Made by a program: the position numbers and the translations under genes | Shown here: positions 1 through 6,213 of the stretch, in pieces | How the letters are laid out: each line of letters begins with the position of its first letter | Numbering within the stretch: position 1 is the first letter of the stretch | Notes under the pieces: generated by a model | Database searches by the model: none | What the model was told of the DNA's origin: nothing | The model's input: only the letters and a program-made list of their open reading frames with translations | Origin: Chloroflexota bacterium | Lineage (GTDB): Bacteria; Chloroflexota; Ktedonobacteria; Ktedonobacterales; Ktedonobacteraceae | Reading direction: 5' to 3' | Assembly (NCBI GenBank): GCA_005881995.1 | Contig: VBHV01000061.1 | Location: forward strand, 1 to 8,511 | Length of the DNA: 8,511 bases

Positions 1-147
1 CCGCAGTTTTTCGCTCTGAATAGCTCGCAGTTCCTCCTGCGGCGCGGTATCAAGCTTCCTACACCAGAACTGCTCGTTGTCCGGTCGCTCGGGCGAGAGC
101 CGGTACTTCTGTAGCAGGGCAATCCATTCTTCGCGAATATCGCTCAT
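1..147 (-). CDS. Phenylacetate-CoA ligase-like enzyme, N-terminal fragment (cut by window edge)
   Basis: An open frame of 49 codons starts at the ATG at 147 and runs off the left edge with no stop. The ribosome binding site AAGGAG lies 7 bases before the ATG. The visible protein begins MSDIREEWIALLQKY and ends FWCRKLDTAPQEELRAIQSEKLR in two stretches. The pattern of an aromatic F/YW, then a T-x-P/S-x-E-E-L-x-x-(I/L)-Q-x-E-K/R-L-R helix, is what I know from the extreme N-terminus of phenylacetate-CoA ligases (PaaK) and related AMP-forming aryl-CoA ligases. Those enzymes convert an aryl acid, ATP and CoA to the aryl-CoA thioester. No catalytic AMP-binding motif is inside the window, so the call rests on the N-terminal pattern alone. 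It lies 95 bases after the response regulator on the same strand, with no clear promoter between, so cotranscription is possible. The first residues could also belong to another protein family. Confidence 0.6.
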   Translation of the reverse strand, partial: MSDIREEWIALLQKYRLSPERPDNEQFWCRKLDTAPQEELRAIQSEKLR

Positions 148-242
148 TGGCGTTCTCCTTGATCCTCTCTGATGGCATGGTGGTGGATGCGCCATTCCCA
201 ACCAAGGGCATCCCCTTCGAAGAAAGTAGCGCATGTTCCTTT

Positions 243-929
243 TTAACTATCCGACTGGAAGCGATAGCCGACTTTGGCCTCGTTGTAAATGAAGCGGCGT
301 TTGGCAGGTATTTCGATTTTCTTGCGCAAGCGATTGATATACACGTGAATATTCTTTCGTTCGGAGGCATCGTCATCTCCCCAGACTTTCGATAAAATGA
401 AATCATACGTGACGATCCTGCCCCTGTTTGTTACCAGGATATAGAGTAGCTCGTACTCGGTGAATGTCAGCTCTATCTCTTGCCCATGTACCATCACACG
501 GCGCTGCACAAAATTCACGTCCAGTGGTCCTGCAATGAAGTTCTGACTTTCGGCTCCTGCTCGCATCCGATTGGCATGCAGAAATTGCACATTGATACGA
601 GCCAGTACCTCTTCCATATAGTAGGGCTTGGAAACATAGTCGTCGGCGCACAAGTGGAGCGCACGCACTTTCTCTGGTTCGTCACTTTTGACCGAAATAA
701 TGATGATTGGCAGAAATGGATAGGCCTCACGAAACTTTTGACACACATGCAGGCCACTTATATCAGGTAGGCCTAAATCAAGCAAAACAAGGTCCATATG
801 CTGGTCGATCATATCCAGTGCCTCCCTTCCGTTGTGCGCGACATAAACCTCATAATAGTGGCGCTCCAGGCTTTGTTTGAGGAGATGTACAGCTGTATCC
901 TGATCTTCAACCACGAGAATTTTTTTCAT
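243..929 (-). CDS. OmpR/KdpE-type response regulator, winged-helix DNA-binding
   Basis: A 228-residue two-domain regulator of normal length for the OmpR family. The receiver domain (about 1-118) begins MKKILVVEDQ, with acidic pocket residues E8/D9, phosphoacceptor D51 in LVLLDLGLPD, the switch residue S79 in IIIISVKSDE and the conserved K101 in DDYVSKPY. The C-terminal winged helix (about 130-226) has the typical LTFTEYELLYILVTNRGRIV helix and ends with RKNIHVYINRLRKKIE and a VGYRF wing. It is expected to be phosphorylated by the kinase encoded just upstream and to bind DNA as a dimer. The start at 929 is chosen because AGAAGGGG sits 6 bases upstream and the receiver fold begins there; an in-frame extension to 1019 would only read through the kinase 3' end. 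It overlaps the kinase gene by 23 bases, which suggests translational coupling. It is most like KdpE, but no kdpFABC potassium-pump gene is visible, so its regulon is unknown. Confidence 0.93.
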   Translation of the reverse strand: MKKILVVEDQDTAVHLLKQSLERHYYEVYVAHNGREALDMIDQHMDLVLLDLGLPDISGLHVCQKFREAYPFLPIIIISVKSDEPEKVRALHLCADDYVSKPYYMEEVLARINVQFLHANRMRAGAESQNFIAGPLDVNFVQRRVMVHGQEIELTFTEYELLYILVTNRGRIVTYDFILSKVWGDDDASERKNIHVYINRLRKKIEIPAKRRFIYNEAKVGYRFQSDS

Positions 930-2682
930 AGCTTGCCCCTTCTGCTTTAGCCAATGGCAGCGTGAATTGAAATGTAGCTCCTCCGCCATCACGGTTTTGC
1001 ACCCAAATATGACCGCCATGCGCTTTCACGAATCCCTGGCATACCGCCAGACCCAGTCCTGAACCCTGCTCGCGTGGAGCCGAGCGGAATCTCACCGGTA
1101 CTTTGCTCTCATTCTCATGCAGTTGTTGTTTCACCCGATAAAATCGTTCAAAGATATGATCGATGTTTGAGAGTGGAATACCGGGGCCACGATCGGCCAC
1201 GCTGACGAGCAACTCTTCACCATTCGACTGTACTGTGATATCGATGGGCGACTCGACCGGCGTATAACGAATAGCGTTTTCAATGAGATTCACCAGCACC
1301 TGGCCGATGAAGATAGGGTCTGCCTCGACGGGTGGTAAGTCATCGGGAACATGTATCTCAATACGGCGTCCCTCTAGAAGCGAGCGCATATGGCCTAAGT
1401 CTAGTGTATAGAGAATGATTTCGTCGATGGGATATAGCTCTTTTTCGAGTTTCAACGCGCCATTTTCGATGCGGGACAAATCTAGCATCCTCATGACGAT
1501 ACGTTCAAGCCAGTTGGCTTCGCTGACGATATCTTCTAGAGTACGACGGTATGCTGGTTCGGCATCACTGGATATTTCCTGGCCAAGCAAACTGCTCGCC
1601 GCCCCTTTAATGAGGGTGAGAGGAGTGTGGAAGTCATGGGAGACAGAAGAAATAATAGCCGTTTGCAACTCCTCAGTGCGTCTGCGCAGCTCCTCATGCA
1701 GCGCCTCTTGCTGCATCAATGCGCGTTCAATGAGGGTTTGCTCTATCAAACACACAGCGTGATCCAGCAGCCTGGCAAAGAGTTCCGGGTGGAGGTTATC
1801 GGTTGGTTTATCCTCCTTTTCCAGGTGTTTCTTAATTGCTACGAGTTCAGGATTGGCATCATCTTCTATGAAGAGCTGCAGCACTCCCAGCACCTTTTGC
1901 CCTGATCTCGATAGTAGAGGAATCAGGTGGTTACAGTGATACACACAATGGCCAGCCTGTGTATTGCTTACCACTACCCTGCGTAAGTAACTGCCTTTGG
2001 GGCGTGAAATGAGAGGAATTTCCGGCAGCGTCACAGATTTCCCATGTTCCATTACCCACATCAGGCTCGCTTCCTCGTTAGAGGAAGGTTTCGGCAAACT
2101 TGTCGATTGCGTTGAAAGCATCGAAAGCGAGGAATTACCATCCAGGTCGGGCAAGAGAAAAGCGCAGCCACGTATGCCACAGAAAGCAAAGGTATCTTCT
2201 ATGGTTCGCGCAATGAGAGTGAGTTGAGATTTCAGGTCTTTCTGATCTCTTGTGACCTGCATTACATCATAAAAGACGCTCATTTCACGGTCCCGGCGGC
2301 TAACTTCTTCGTGCTGTTTGCGTAACATCGCTTCATATAGCACGCTTTCTTCGTACTTTTGTTGCCTTGCCTTCTCAACTCGTTTTTGCTGTTGTGAGTA
2401 TGCATAACTCAGGATGATGGCGAAAAGCAGAAAAGTGAGCAGTTCTACCGCGTCTTCAATATGAGTAACCGTCAAAGAAAAGACCGGTTGCACAAGGAAG
2501 AAGTCAAAGGCGAGGCAGGCAGCAACCGCGGCTAGAATGGCTGTCCTGAGTCCACGTTTAAGGGTGAGTAGTAGCACAATAAAGAGATCAACTAGTATTG
2601 CCAATACAGTGTCAATGAGCAATCGTTTCCACCATCGCCCATTTGTCATTGCTTGCAAGAGACTGTAGTTTGACCAGAACAT
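907..2682 (-). CDS. KdpD-type membrane sensor histidine kinase, lacking the N-terminal KdpD sensor domain
   Basis: This is a 591-residue kinase. Residues 21-96 hold three hydrophobic segments (about 21-40, 46-66, 76-95). The stretch FDFFLVQPVFSLTVTH resembles the FNFFF-PP-x-FTFTV signature of the KdpD DUF4118 membrane domain. A charged, helical linker (97-145) and a GAF-like region (about 145-315) follow. The catalytic core is complete: H-box SSVSHDFHTPLTLIKG with phosphoacceptor H349, N-box LVNLIENAIRYTP with N469, G1 box DRGPGI (497-502), F box FERFYR (511-516) and G2 box GSGLGLA (540-546). E. coli KdpD has about 900 residues with a large cytosolic Usp/ATP-binding N-terminus; that part is absent here. 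The start at 2682 is supported by AGGAGA 7 bases upstream. It sits at the inner membrane by prediction and should phosphorylate the regulator whose gene overlaps its 3' end. The signal it senses is unknown. Confidence 0.92.
   Translation of the reverse strand: MFWSNYSLLQAMTNGRWWKRLLIDTVLAILVDLFIVLLLTLKRGLRTAILAAVAACLAFDFFLVQPVFSLTVTHIEDAVELLTFLLFAIILSYAYSQQQKRVEKARQQKYEESVLYEAMLRKQHEEVSRRDREMSVFYDVMQVTRDQKDLKSQLTLIARTIEDTFAFCGIRGCAFLLPDLDGNSSLSMLSTQSTSLPKPSSNEEASLMWVMEHGKSVTLPEIPLISRPKGSYLRRVVVSNTQAGHCVYHCNHLIPLLSRSGQKVLGVLQLFIEDDANPELVAIKKHLEKEDKPTDNLHPELFARLLDHAVCLIEQTLIERALMQQEALHEELRRRTEELQTAIISSVSHDFHTPLTLIKGAASSLLGQEISSDAEPAYRRTLEDIVSEANWLERIVMRMLDLSRIENGALKLEKELYPIDEIILYTLDLGHMRSLLEGRRIEIHVPDDLPPVEADPIFIGQVLVNLIENAIRYTPVESPIDITVQSNGEELLVSVADRGPGIPLSNIDHIFERFYRVKQQLHENESKVPVRFRSAPREQGSGLGLAVCQGFVKAHGGHIWVQNRDGGGATFQFTLPLAKAEGASYEKNSRG
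936..943 (-). promoter_or_regulatory. Ribosome binding site of the response regulator, inside the kinase gene
   Basis: On the minus strand this reads AGAAGGGG, 6 bases before the ATG at 929. It lies wholly within the last codons of the histidine kinase gene, which stops at 907. It decides the start at 929 over the longer in-frame extension and fits translational coupling of kinase and regulator. Confidence 0.75.
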
Positions 2683-2731
2683 AGCACATTCTCCTGTTCC
2701 TCTCTATTACGCAACGAACAGATACAACATG

Positions 2732-2760
2732 AGCATAAAAGATATAATTTGCACTGTCAA
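2732..2760 (-). promoter_or_regulatory. Sigma-70-type promoter of the kinase-regulator operon
   Basis: On the minus strand a consensus -35 box TTGACA (2755-2760) is followed by a 17-base spacer and the -10 box TATGCT (2732-2737, four of six consensus bases). Transcription would start near 2725, leaving a leader of about 40 bases before the kinase ATG at 2682. It lies in the 96-base gap after the sigma factor gene, so the two-component pair can be expressed independently of that gene. I see no terminator hairpin between the sigma stop codon and this promoter, so readthrough is also possible. Confidence 0.72.
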
Positions 2761-2778
2761 TAGAAGCAAGTGGGATGA

Positions 2779-3354
2779 TCAGCTATCAACTCGCACTTCT
2801 ATCCATTGCTCATTCTCCAGGCGCTGGTATATGGCGCGAAACTGTTTACGCGCCATACTGATATAGGTGCTAACGCTCGTTGTACCGATGCCCATAACCT
2901 CGGATATTTCATAGAGCGAAAACCCATCTACGACCCGTAGTAGCAAGCACTGGCGCAAATTTGGTGAAAGCTCAGCAAGAGCCAGATGGATAAGCTCCAT
3001 TGCTGCCGCACAATCTTCAGGTCCTGGCATCCCCATGTTGACGTTATCTCCCTCGAGGTGTTCCCAGGACTGGCAAAGCGCCTTCTTACCTCTCCAATGG
3101 TCGTAAATTAAATTGCGCGCGATGGTGTAAAGCCAGGTCTTAAAACACGTTACATTTTGCAGTGTTGCCAGGTTGAGCCAGGCTTTGAGAAATACCTGCT
3201 GGACGAAATCATGCGCTTCGTCATGATCTCCCAACATGCCTACCAGATATAGGTAGATTTCGTGCTCATAGCTCTGTACCAGAGCCGTGAAAGCCTCAGT
3301 ATTGCCTACTTGCGCCTGCTTTACCAGTTGCAGAGTATCTGGTGATGCTACCAT
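2779..3354 (-). CDS. ECF-type (extracytoplasmic function) RNA polymerase sigma factor
   Basis: A 191-residue protein with the two-domain layout of ECF sigma factors. Region 2 (about 18-92) includes DHDEAHDFVQQVFLKAW and FKTWLYTIARNLIYDHWRGKK, which match the -10 recognition and core-binding helices. Region 4 (about 118-176) includes ALAELSPNLRQCLLLRVVDG and the helix-turn-helix FSLYEISEVMGIGTTSVSTY. There is no sigma region 1 or 3, as expected for the class. I prefer the ATG at 3354, because the ribosome binding site AGAAGGG would touch an alternative ATG at 3363 with no spacing but stands 9 bases before 3354. No anti-sigma factor gene is visible on either side. The next gene on the strand is the membrane kinase, so control through the two-component pair is conceivable but unproven. 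The subgroup and the target promoters are unknown. Confidence 0.9.
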   Translation of the reverse strand: MVASPDTLQLVKQAQVGNTEAFTALVQSYEHEIYLYLVGMLGDHDEAHDFVQQVFLKAWLNLATLQNVTCFKTWLYTIARNLIYDHWRGKKALCQSWEHLEGDNVNMGMPGPEDCAAAMELIHLALAELSPNLRQCLLLRVVDGFSLYEISEVMGIGTTSVSTYISMARKQFRAIYQRLENEQWIEVRVDS

Positions 3355-3363
3355 GCTGCACAT

Positions 3364-3370
3364 CCCTTCT
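3364..3370 (-). promoter_or_regulatory. Ribosome binding site that decides the sigma factor start
   Basis: The minus-strand AGAAGGG directly abuts the upstream ATG at 3363 but is 9 bases from the ATG at 3354. A Shine-Dalgarno sequence with zero spacing would not work, so the shorter product is favoured by three residues. Confidence 0.55.
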
Positions 3371-3473
3371 CAACGAGCATTCGTTTCCAATAAGACGTAC
3401 TGCCAGAGGGTCATCTTTGGCCCAGATACATCGTAACCGGAGAATATCAACCGGCTCTAAAAATAGATGAAAA

Positions 3474-3503
3474 ATTCTAAATATTCTCTAACATTCATGT
3501 GAA
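3474..3503 (-). promoter_or_regulatory. Candidate promoter of the sigma factor gene
   Basis: On the minus strand TTCACA (3498-3503, five of six -35 consensus bases) is followed by an 18-base spacer and TAGAAT (3474-3479, five of six -10 bases). Transcription would start near 3467, giving a leader of about 110 bases. The -35 box lies within a palindrome described separately. The surrounding sequence is A+T-rich, so chance matches are easier here and the call is moderate. Confidence 0.4.
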
Positions 3504-3509
3504 TGTCAG
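3488..3509. repeat. 22-bp imperfect palindrome, possible operator
   Basis: The arms ACATTCA (3491-3497) and TGAATGT (3500-3506) are perfect inverted repeats around a TG spacer. Two further pairs (C3488-G3509, T3489-A3508) extend the symmetry after one mismatch. It overlaps the candidate -35 box of the sigma factor gene, the usual place for a repressor or for autoregulation. It also lies about 45 bases after the deacylase stop, but a low-G+C stem with no directly adjoining T run is a poor intrinsic terminator. Confidence 0.5.
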
Positions 3510-3553
3510 AAAGAAGAAAATTGAGGGTGGGTAGCAAAATAGGCAAGCAGGTT

Positions 3554-4033
3554 TTACTTGATGGAAACGACCCTGCCTCCTGTCATACTTTGCAAATTTG
3601 CCGGGGTGAGCTGAAAGACGGCGTGCGGGTTTCCTGCGGCGGCCCAGATTTCTTCATATTGCAGCAGGTCTTCGTCGATGTATGTTTCCAGGCGTTCGGG
3701 GTGACCCACCGGCGGCACACCGCCCACGGCAAAACCGGTATGCTGGCGCACAAAGTCCGCATCCGCTTTTTCAATGCGCTCACCGGCGAGTTCAGCCAGT
3801 CGCCGCTCGTTCACGCGATTTGCGCCGCTGGCGACCACGAGTATCGGTTTATGTGTCTCTCCCCCTTTAAAGATGAGCGATTTCACGATTTGCCCTACAT
3901 GGCAGCCCACCGCCTGGGCCGCTTCGCTGGCGGTACGCGTCGAATCTGGAAACACCACCACTTCACCTGAAAACCCCAGAGTTTTCAGCGTTTGCTGGAC
4001 TTTTTGAACACTCGATCCTGGTTCTTTTGACAT
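3554..4033 (-). CDS. YbaK/EbsC-family aminoacyl-tRNA deacylase
   Basis: A 159-residue single-domain protein of the usual family length. Family members (YbaK, ProXp, the INS domain of ProRS) hydrolyse mischarged aminoacyl-tRNA in the cytosol, mostly Cys- or Ala-tRNA(Pro). Visible family features are TASEAAQAVGCHVGQIVKSL (34-53), with the conserved catalytic Lys at K51, the strand PILVVASGANRVNE (63-76), and the glycine loop GVPPVGH at 105-111. The C-terminus AAGNPHAVFQLTPANLQ is also typical. The start at 4033 has AAGGA 7 bases upstream. It is divergent from the alpha/beta-hydrolase across a 120-base gap. Which mischarged tRNA it clears cannot be told from the sequence. A longer open frame on the opposite strand (3503-3970) shows no protein family and is treated as a shadow. 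Confidence 0.9.
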   Translation of the reverse strand: MSKEPGSSVQKVQQTLKTLGFSGEVVVFPDSTRTASEAAQAVGCHVGQIVKSLIFKGGETHKPILVVASGANRVNERRLAELAGERIEKADADFVRQHTGFAVGGVPPVGHPERLETYIDEDLLQYEEIWAAAGNPHAVFQLTPANLQSMTGGRVVSIK

Positions 4034-4153
4034 GCTGTGATCCTTTATGTTATCGTATTCCGACTGCCGATACTACTATAAACCAGTTTCTCGTAATTGT
4101 GTGGATAATAGGAAGAAAGACTTCGTAGTAAATGAAGATAGAAAGAGCAAGAC

Positions 4154-4834
4154 ATGTCTACTCCCGGCGAACAACAGGTACATACCTTTTCTACGACATT
4201 CCCCTCCGGGACTATCAATACACGCTATCTACTCTACCTGCCCAGAGCGTATGATGCACAGCCGGAAAAGCGCTGGCCGTTCATCCTTTTTCTCCATGGG
4301 GCGGGTGAGCGGGGCAATAATCCGGCACTCGTTGCAAGCCAGGGATTGCCAAAGCTCCTGCGGGATCAGCGTGATTTCCCGTTCATTGTCCTGTCTCCCC
4401 AATGTGTAAGCGGGAGTTACTGGCACACCGATACGCTTGCAACAATGCTTGCCGAGGCTATGGGCGAGTATCGCATCGATACGGAGCGCATCTATCTGAC
4501 AGGGTTGAGTTTGGGGGGATTCGGGACGTGGGCCATGGCCATAGCCCATCCCCAGCGTTTTGCCGCCATCGCTCCCATCTGCGGAGGGGGCGATCCCAAT
4601 GCAGTGTGTCGCATCAAGCATGTACCGGTCTGGACCTTCCATGGAGCCAGAGATACCATCGTGCCGATTGAGAGCACGGAAAGGATGGTGGACGCGCTGA
4701 AAAAATGCGGGGGCCATGTGCTCTTCACCGTGTACCCGGAAGCGGGTCATGACTCGTGGACGCAAACCTATGCCAATCCGCAGCTCTACGAGTGGTTTCT
4801 CCAGTGGAGACGCGGCGAAGCGCATCTTTCATAA
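4154..4834 (+). CDS. Alpha/beta-hydrolase, esterase / prolyl-oligopeptidase-like serine hydrolase
   Basis: A 226-residue protein with a complete alpha/beta-hydrolase core. The oxyanion loop is in LFLHGAGERGNN (46-56), the nucleophile elbow is GLSLGG with S119, the acid is D167 in FHGARDTIVP, and the base is H199 in PEAGHDSW. The sequence WPFILFLHGAGERG and the short C-terminus resemble the dienelactone hydrolase / PHB-depolymerase / predicted-peptidase group of esterases. I see no signal peptide, so it is probably cytosolic. The substrate is not readable, but an ester or short peptide is likely. The start at 4154 fits the weak AAAGAG 6 bases upstream. A GATAAT box at 4104-4109 could serve as -10, but no matching -35 is present. 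The gene is a single unit, convergent with the HAD gene. Confidence 0.87.
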   Translation: MSTPGEQQVHTFSTTFPSGTINTRYLLYLPRAYDAQPEKRWPFILFLHGAGERGNNPALVASQGLPKLLRDQRDFPFIVLSPQCVSGSYWHTDTLATMLAEAMGEYRIDTERIYLTGLSLGGFGTWAMAIAHPQRFAAIAPICGGGDPNAVCRIKHVPVWTFHGARDTIVPIESTERMVDALKKCGGHVLFTVYPEAGHDSWTQTYANPQLYEWFLQWRRGEAHLS

Positions 4835-4889
4835 TGAGCAGCAATATATTGTGCCCCGATTTCAGAAGCCAATCCGCGTTCATAGCTTC

Positions 4890-4916
4890 ATATTGTGATT
4901 GAGAGCTTCACAATAT
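4890..4916. repeat. 9-bp inverted repeat over the HAD stop codon, possible weak bidirectional terminator
   Basis: ATATTGTGA (4890-4898) and TCACAATAT (4908-4916) form a perfect 9-bp stem with a 9-base loop. It lies between the convergent hydrolase and HAD genes, and the right arm contains the HAD stop codon (4908-4910). The stem is A+T-rich and lacks a T tract on either strand, so intrinsic termination would be weak. The same 8-mer ATATTGTG recurs at 4846-4853. Confidence 0.45.
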
Positions 4917-5873
4917 CTCGAGCAAGTCGCGAAGATGTTCAATTATCACATCAGGTCGAGTCTCGCTCGCAAGCTGGTGATGCGCTTTACTTTCACGCTG
5001 GTGGACGTAGGCAAGAAGAGCATCATTCGTCAGCGTAGCATTCTTCTCACGCTGAGAAGATAGGGGAGACGAGGTGCCTGGTAAGTTTTCTACCCTCTTA
5101 GCCGCTCGCTGTCCAAGCAGTACGGCAGATGAGGTAGGTATCAACGCGGCTTGCGCCTCCTGGCGTAGGGACGCTTTCGGCATCCAGATGGCCAGCATAT
5201 CGAGCAGTTTCGCGCCGGCAATGTCGGCCTTGAGTGAGTCTCCTACCATCGCAGCTTCTTCTGGTGGGACGTGCAGGCCGTTGAGGGCATACATGAAGAT
5301 GGCGGGATGTGGTTTGCGAATTCCCAGATCGGCTGATATCGCCATGTGGCGCAGATCAAAGTAGTCGAGCACGCCCATTGTCTGAAGGTCTTCATGAAAG
5401 GGCACGCCACCATAATGGCGGTTTGTCACCACACCCAGGATGTAGCCGCGCGCTTTGAGTTCCGATAACGTGTAATGCGTATCGTCGAAGAGACGGCGCG
5501 AGTCTGGAGTACGCACGCGCAGCGCTTCGTATATGGCCTCCCCTATCTTGCGATTTACACCGGGGATGTCCAACTGTTGCAGGGCCTCCATTGCAGCAAG
5601 CGTGAAATCGGGTTCATAAGCGAGATGCTGGCGAACTTTGTCGCGTATGCGCCTTTCAACGCTTTTGCGCAGGAGCGCACCCATCTCATCCATGTCCATA
5701 TCGGGGAATATATCGTAGCCAACATGTTGAAGAAGTGTTGATACGGCCAGCCGGTTAGAGGTTTTCTCAGCGGCAAGCATGAGCACCTGATCATTGTGCG
5801 TCCACAATGTGCTACCTAGATCGAAGAGTATACAGCGTATGCTACGTCCCTCCATAGTTTTTCTTGCCTTCAT
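4908..5873 (-). CDS. HAD-superfamily hydrolase
   Basis: A 321-residue haloacid-dehalogenase-type enzyme. Motif I is CILFDLGSTL with nucleophile D18; motif II is LGVVTNR with T150; motif III is K187 in GIRKPHPAIF; motif IV is MVGDSLKADIAGAK with D212 and D217. The cap lies between motifs I and II (about 25-130), as in subfamily I. Two points are unusual. The residue two after D18 is Gly rather than the acid/base Asp common in phosphatases; this is also known in members such as YihX. About 70 residues of low-complexity, Ser/Ala/Gln-rich sequence (235-305) separate motif IV from a typical C-terminal helix RPDVIIEHLRDLLEIL. The likely activity is phosphate-ester hydrolysis, with an unknown substrate. 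The ATG at 5873 has only a weak AAGGT 11 bases upstream, and an alternative ATG at 5855 would also keep motif I. Confidence 0.86.
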   Translation of the reverse strand: MKARKTMEGRSIRCILFDLGSTLWTHNDQVLMLAAEKTSNRLAVSTLLQHVGYDIFPDMDMDEMGALLRKSVERRIRDKVRQHLAYEPDFTLAAMEALQQLDIPGVNRKIGEAIYEALRVRTPDSRRLFDDTHYTLSELKARGYILGVVTNRHYGGVPFHEDLQTMGVLDYFDLRHMAISADLGIRKPHPAIFMYALNGLHVPPEEAAMVGDSLKADIAGAKLLDMLAIWMPKASLRQEAQAALIPTSSAVLLGQRAAKRVENLPGTSSPLSSQREKNATLTNDALLAYVHQRESKAHHQLASETRPDVIIEHLRDLLEIL

Positions 5874-6005
5874 TCTTTACATTGACCTTACATAACATTC
5901 CGATTAGCCATGTTGCACGTGCCCAAGCGGTGTCGAGATGATACAGATCACGCTACCTAACTCTACTGCAACAATAATTACACGTAGAAACAGGCGAAAT
6001 CGTCT

Positions 6006-6025
6006 CAATCAAGAGCAATCAAGAG
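6006..6025 (+). repeat. Tandem direct repeat of a 10-bp unit
   Basis: CAATCAAGAG occurs twice head to tail (6006-6015 and 6016-6025), and AATCA follows at 6026-6030. A 10-bp period places both units on the same face of the helix, as in binding sites for a cooperatively bound activator. It lies about 160 bases upstream of the -35 box of the decarboxylase operon. Confidence 0.6.
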
Positions 6026-6042
6026 AATCAGCCTGCTGCCGC

Positions 6043-6061
6043 GGTGCTTCACCGAAGCACC
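6043..6061. repeat. 8-bp perfect inverted repeat (hairpin)
   Basis: GGTGCTTC (6043-6050) and GAAGCACC (6054-6061) pair perfectly around a 3-base loop. No T run follows on either strand, so it does not look like a finished intrinsic terminator. It may be a protein site or an RNA hairpin in a HAD leader transcript. Confidence 0.55.
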
Positions 6062-6184
6062 TATGTAAAGTATAACTGAAACATGTTAAATAGTGATGAA
6101 TATGTGCCCTTACTATAGCATGTATCTGGACTACAATCCAGGCACGAACTACAAGCAGCCAGCATTTTTCAAACAGAACGAACA

Positions 6185-6213
6185 TTGCGAGGCAAAAAAC
6201 ACTCGTGTATAAT
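6185..6213 (+). promoter_or_regulatory. Sigma-70-type promoter of the decarboxylase-cyclase operon
   Basis: TTGCGA (6185-6190, four of six -35 bases) is followed by exactly 17 bases and the perfect -10 box TATAAT (6208-6213). Transcription would begin near 6220 and leave a leader of about 94 bases before the ATG at 6314. The leader contains a short CATCG/CGATG inverted repeat (6228-6247), too weak to call a riboswitch. Confidence 0.7.

Noticed and set aside
148..242. Small inverted repeats (AAGGG/CCCTT, ATGCGC/GCGCAT) between the regulator and the ligase-like gene
   Set aside because: Stems are short and no T tract follows; I cannot call a terminator.
930..1019. N-terminal extension of the response regulator by 30 residues
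   Set aside because: The extension is the kinase 3' end in another frame; the receiver domain begins at 929 with a good ribosome binding site.
3503..3970. 155-codon open frame on the plus strand
   Set aside because: It lies opposite the YbaK-family gene, which has clear family motifs; this frame has none and a poor start context.
4034..4153. Divergent promoters between the deacylase and the hydrolase
   Set aside because: TATAAT-like boxes (4077-4082, 4104-4109) exist, but no -35 box stands at 16-18 bases, so none is listed.
4229..4825. 198-codon open frame on the minus strand
   Set aside because: Antisense to the alpha/beta-hydrolase, whose catalytic triad is complete; the antisense protein shows no domain pattern.
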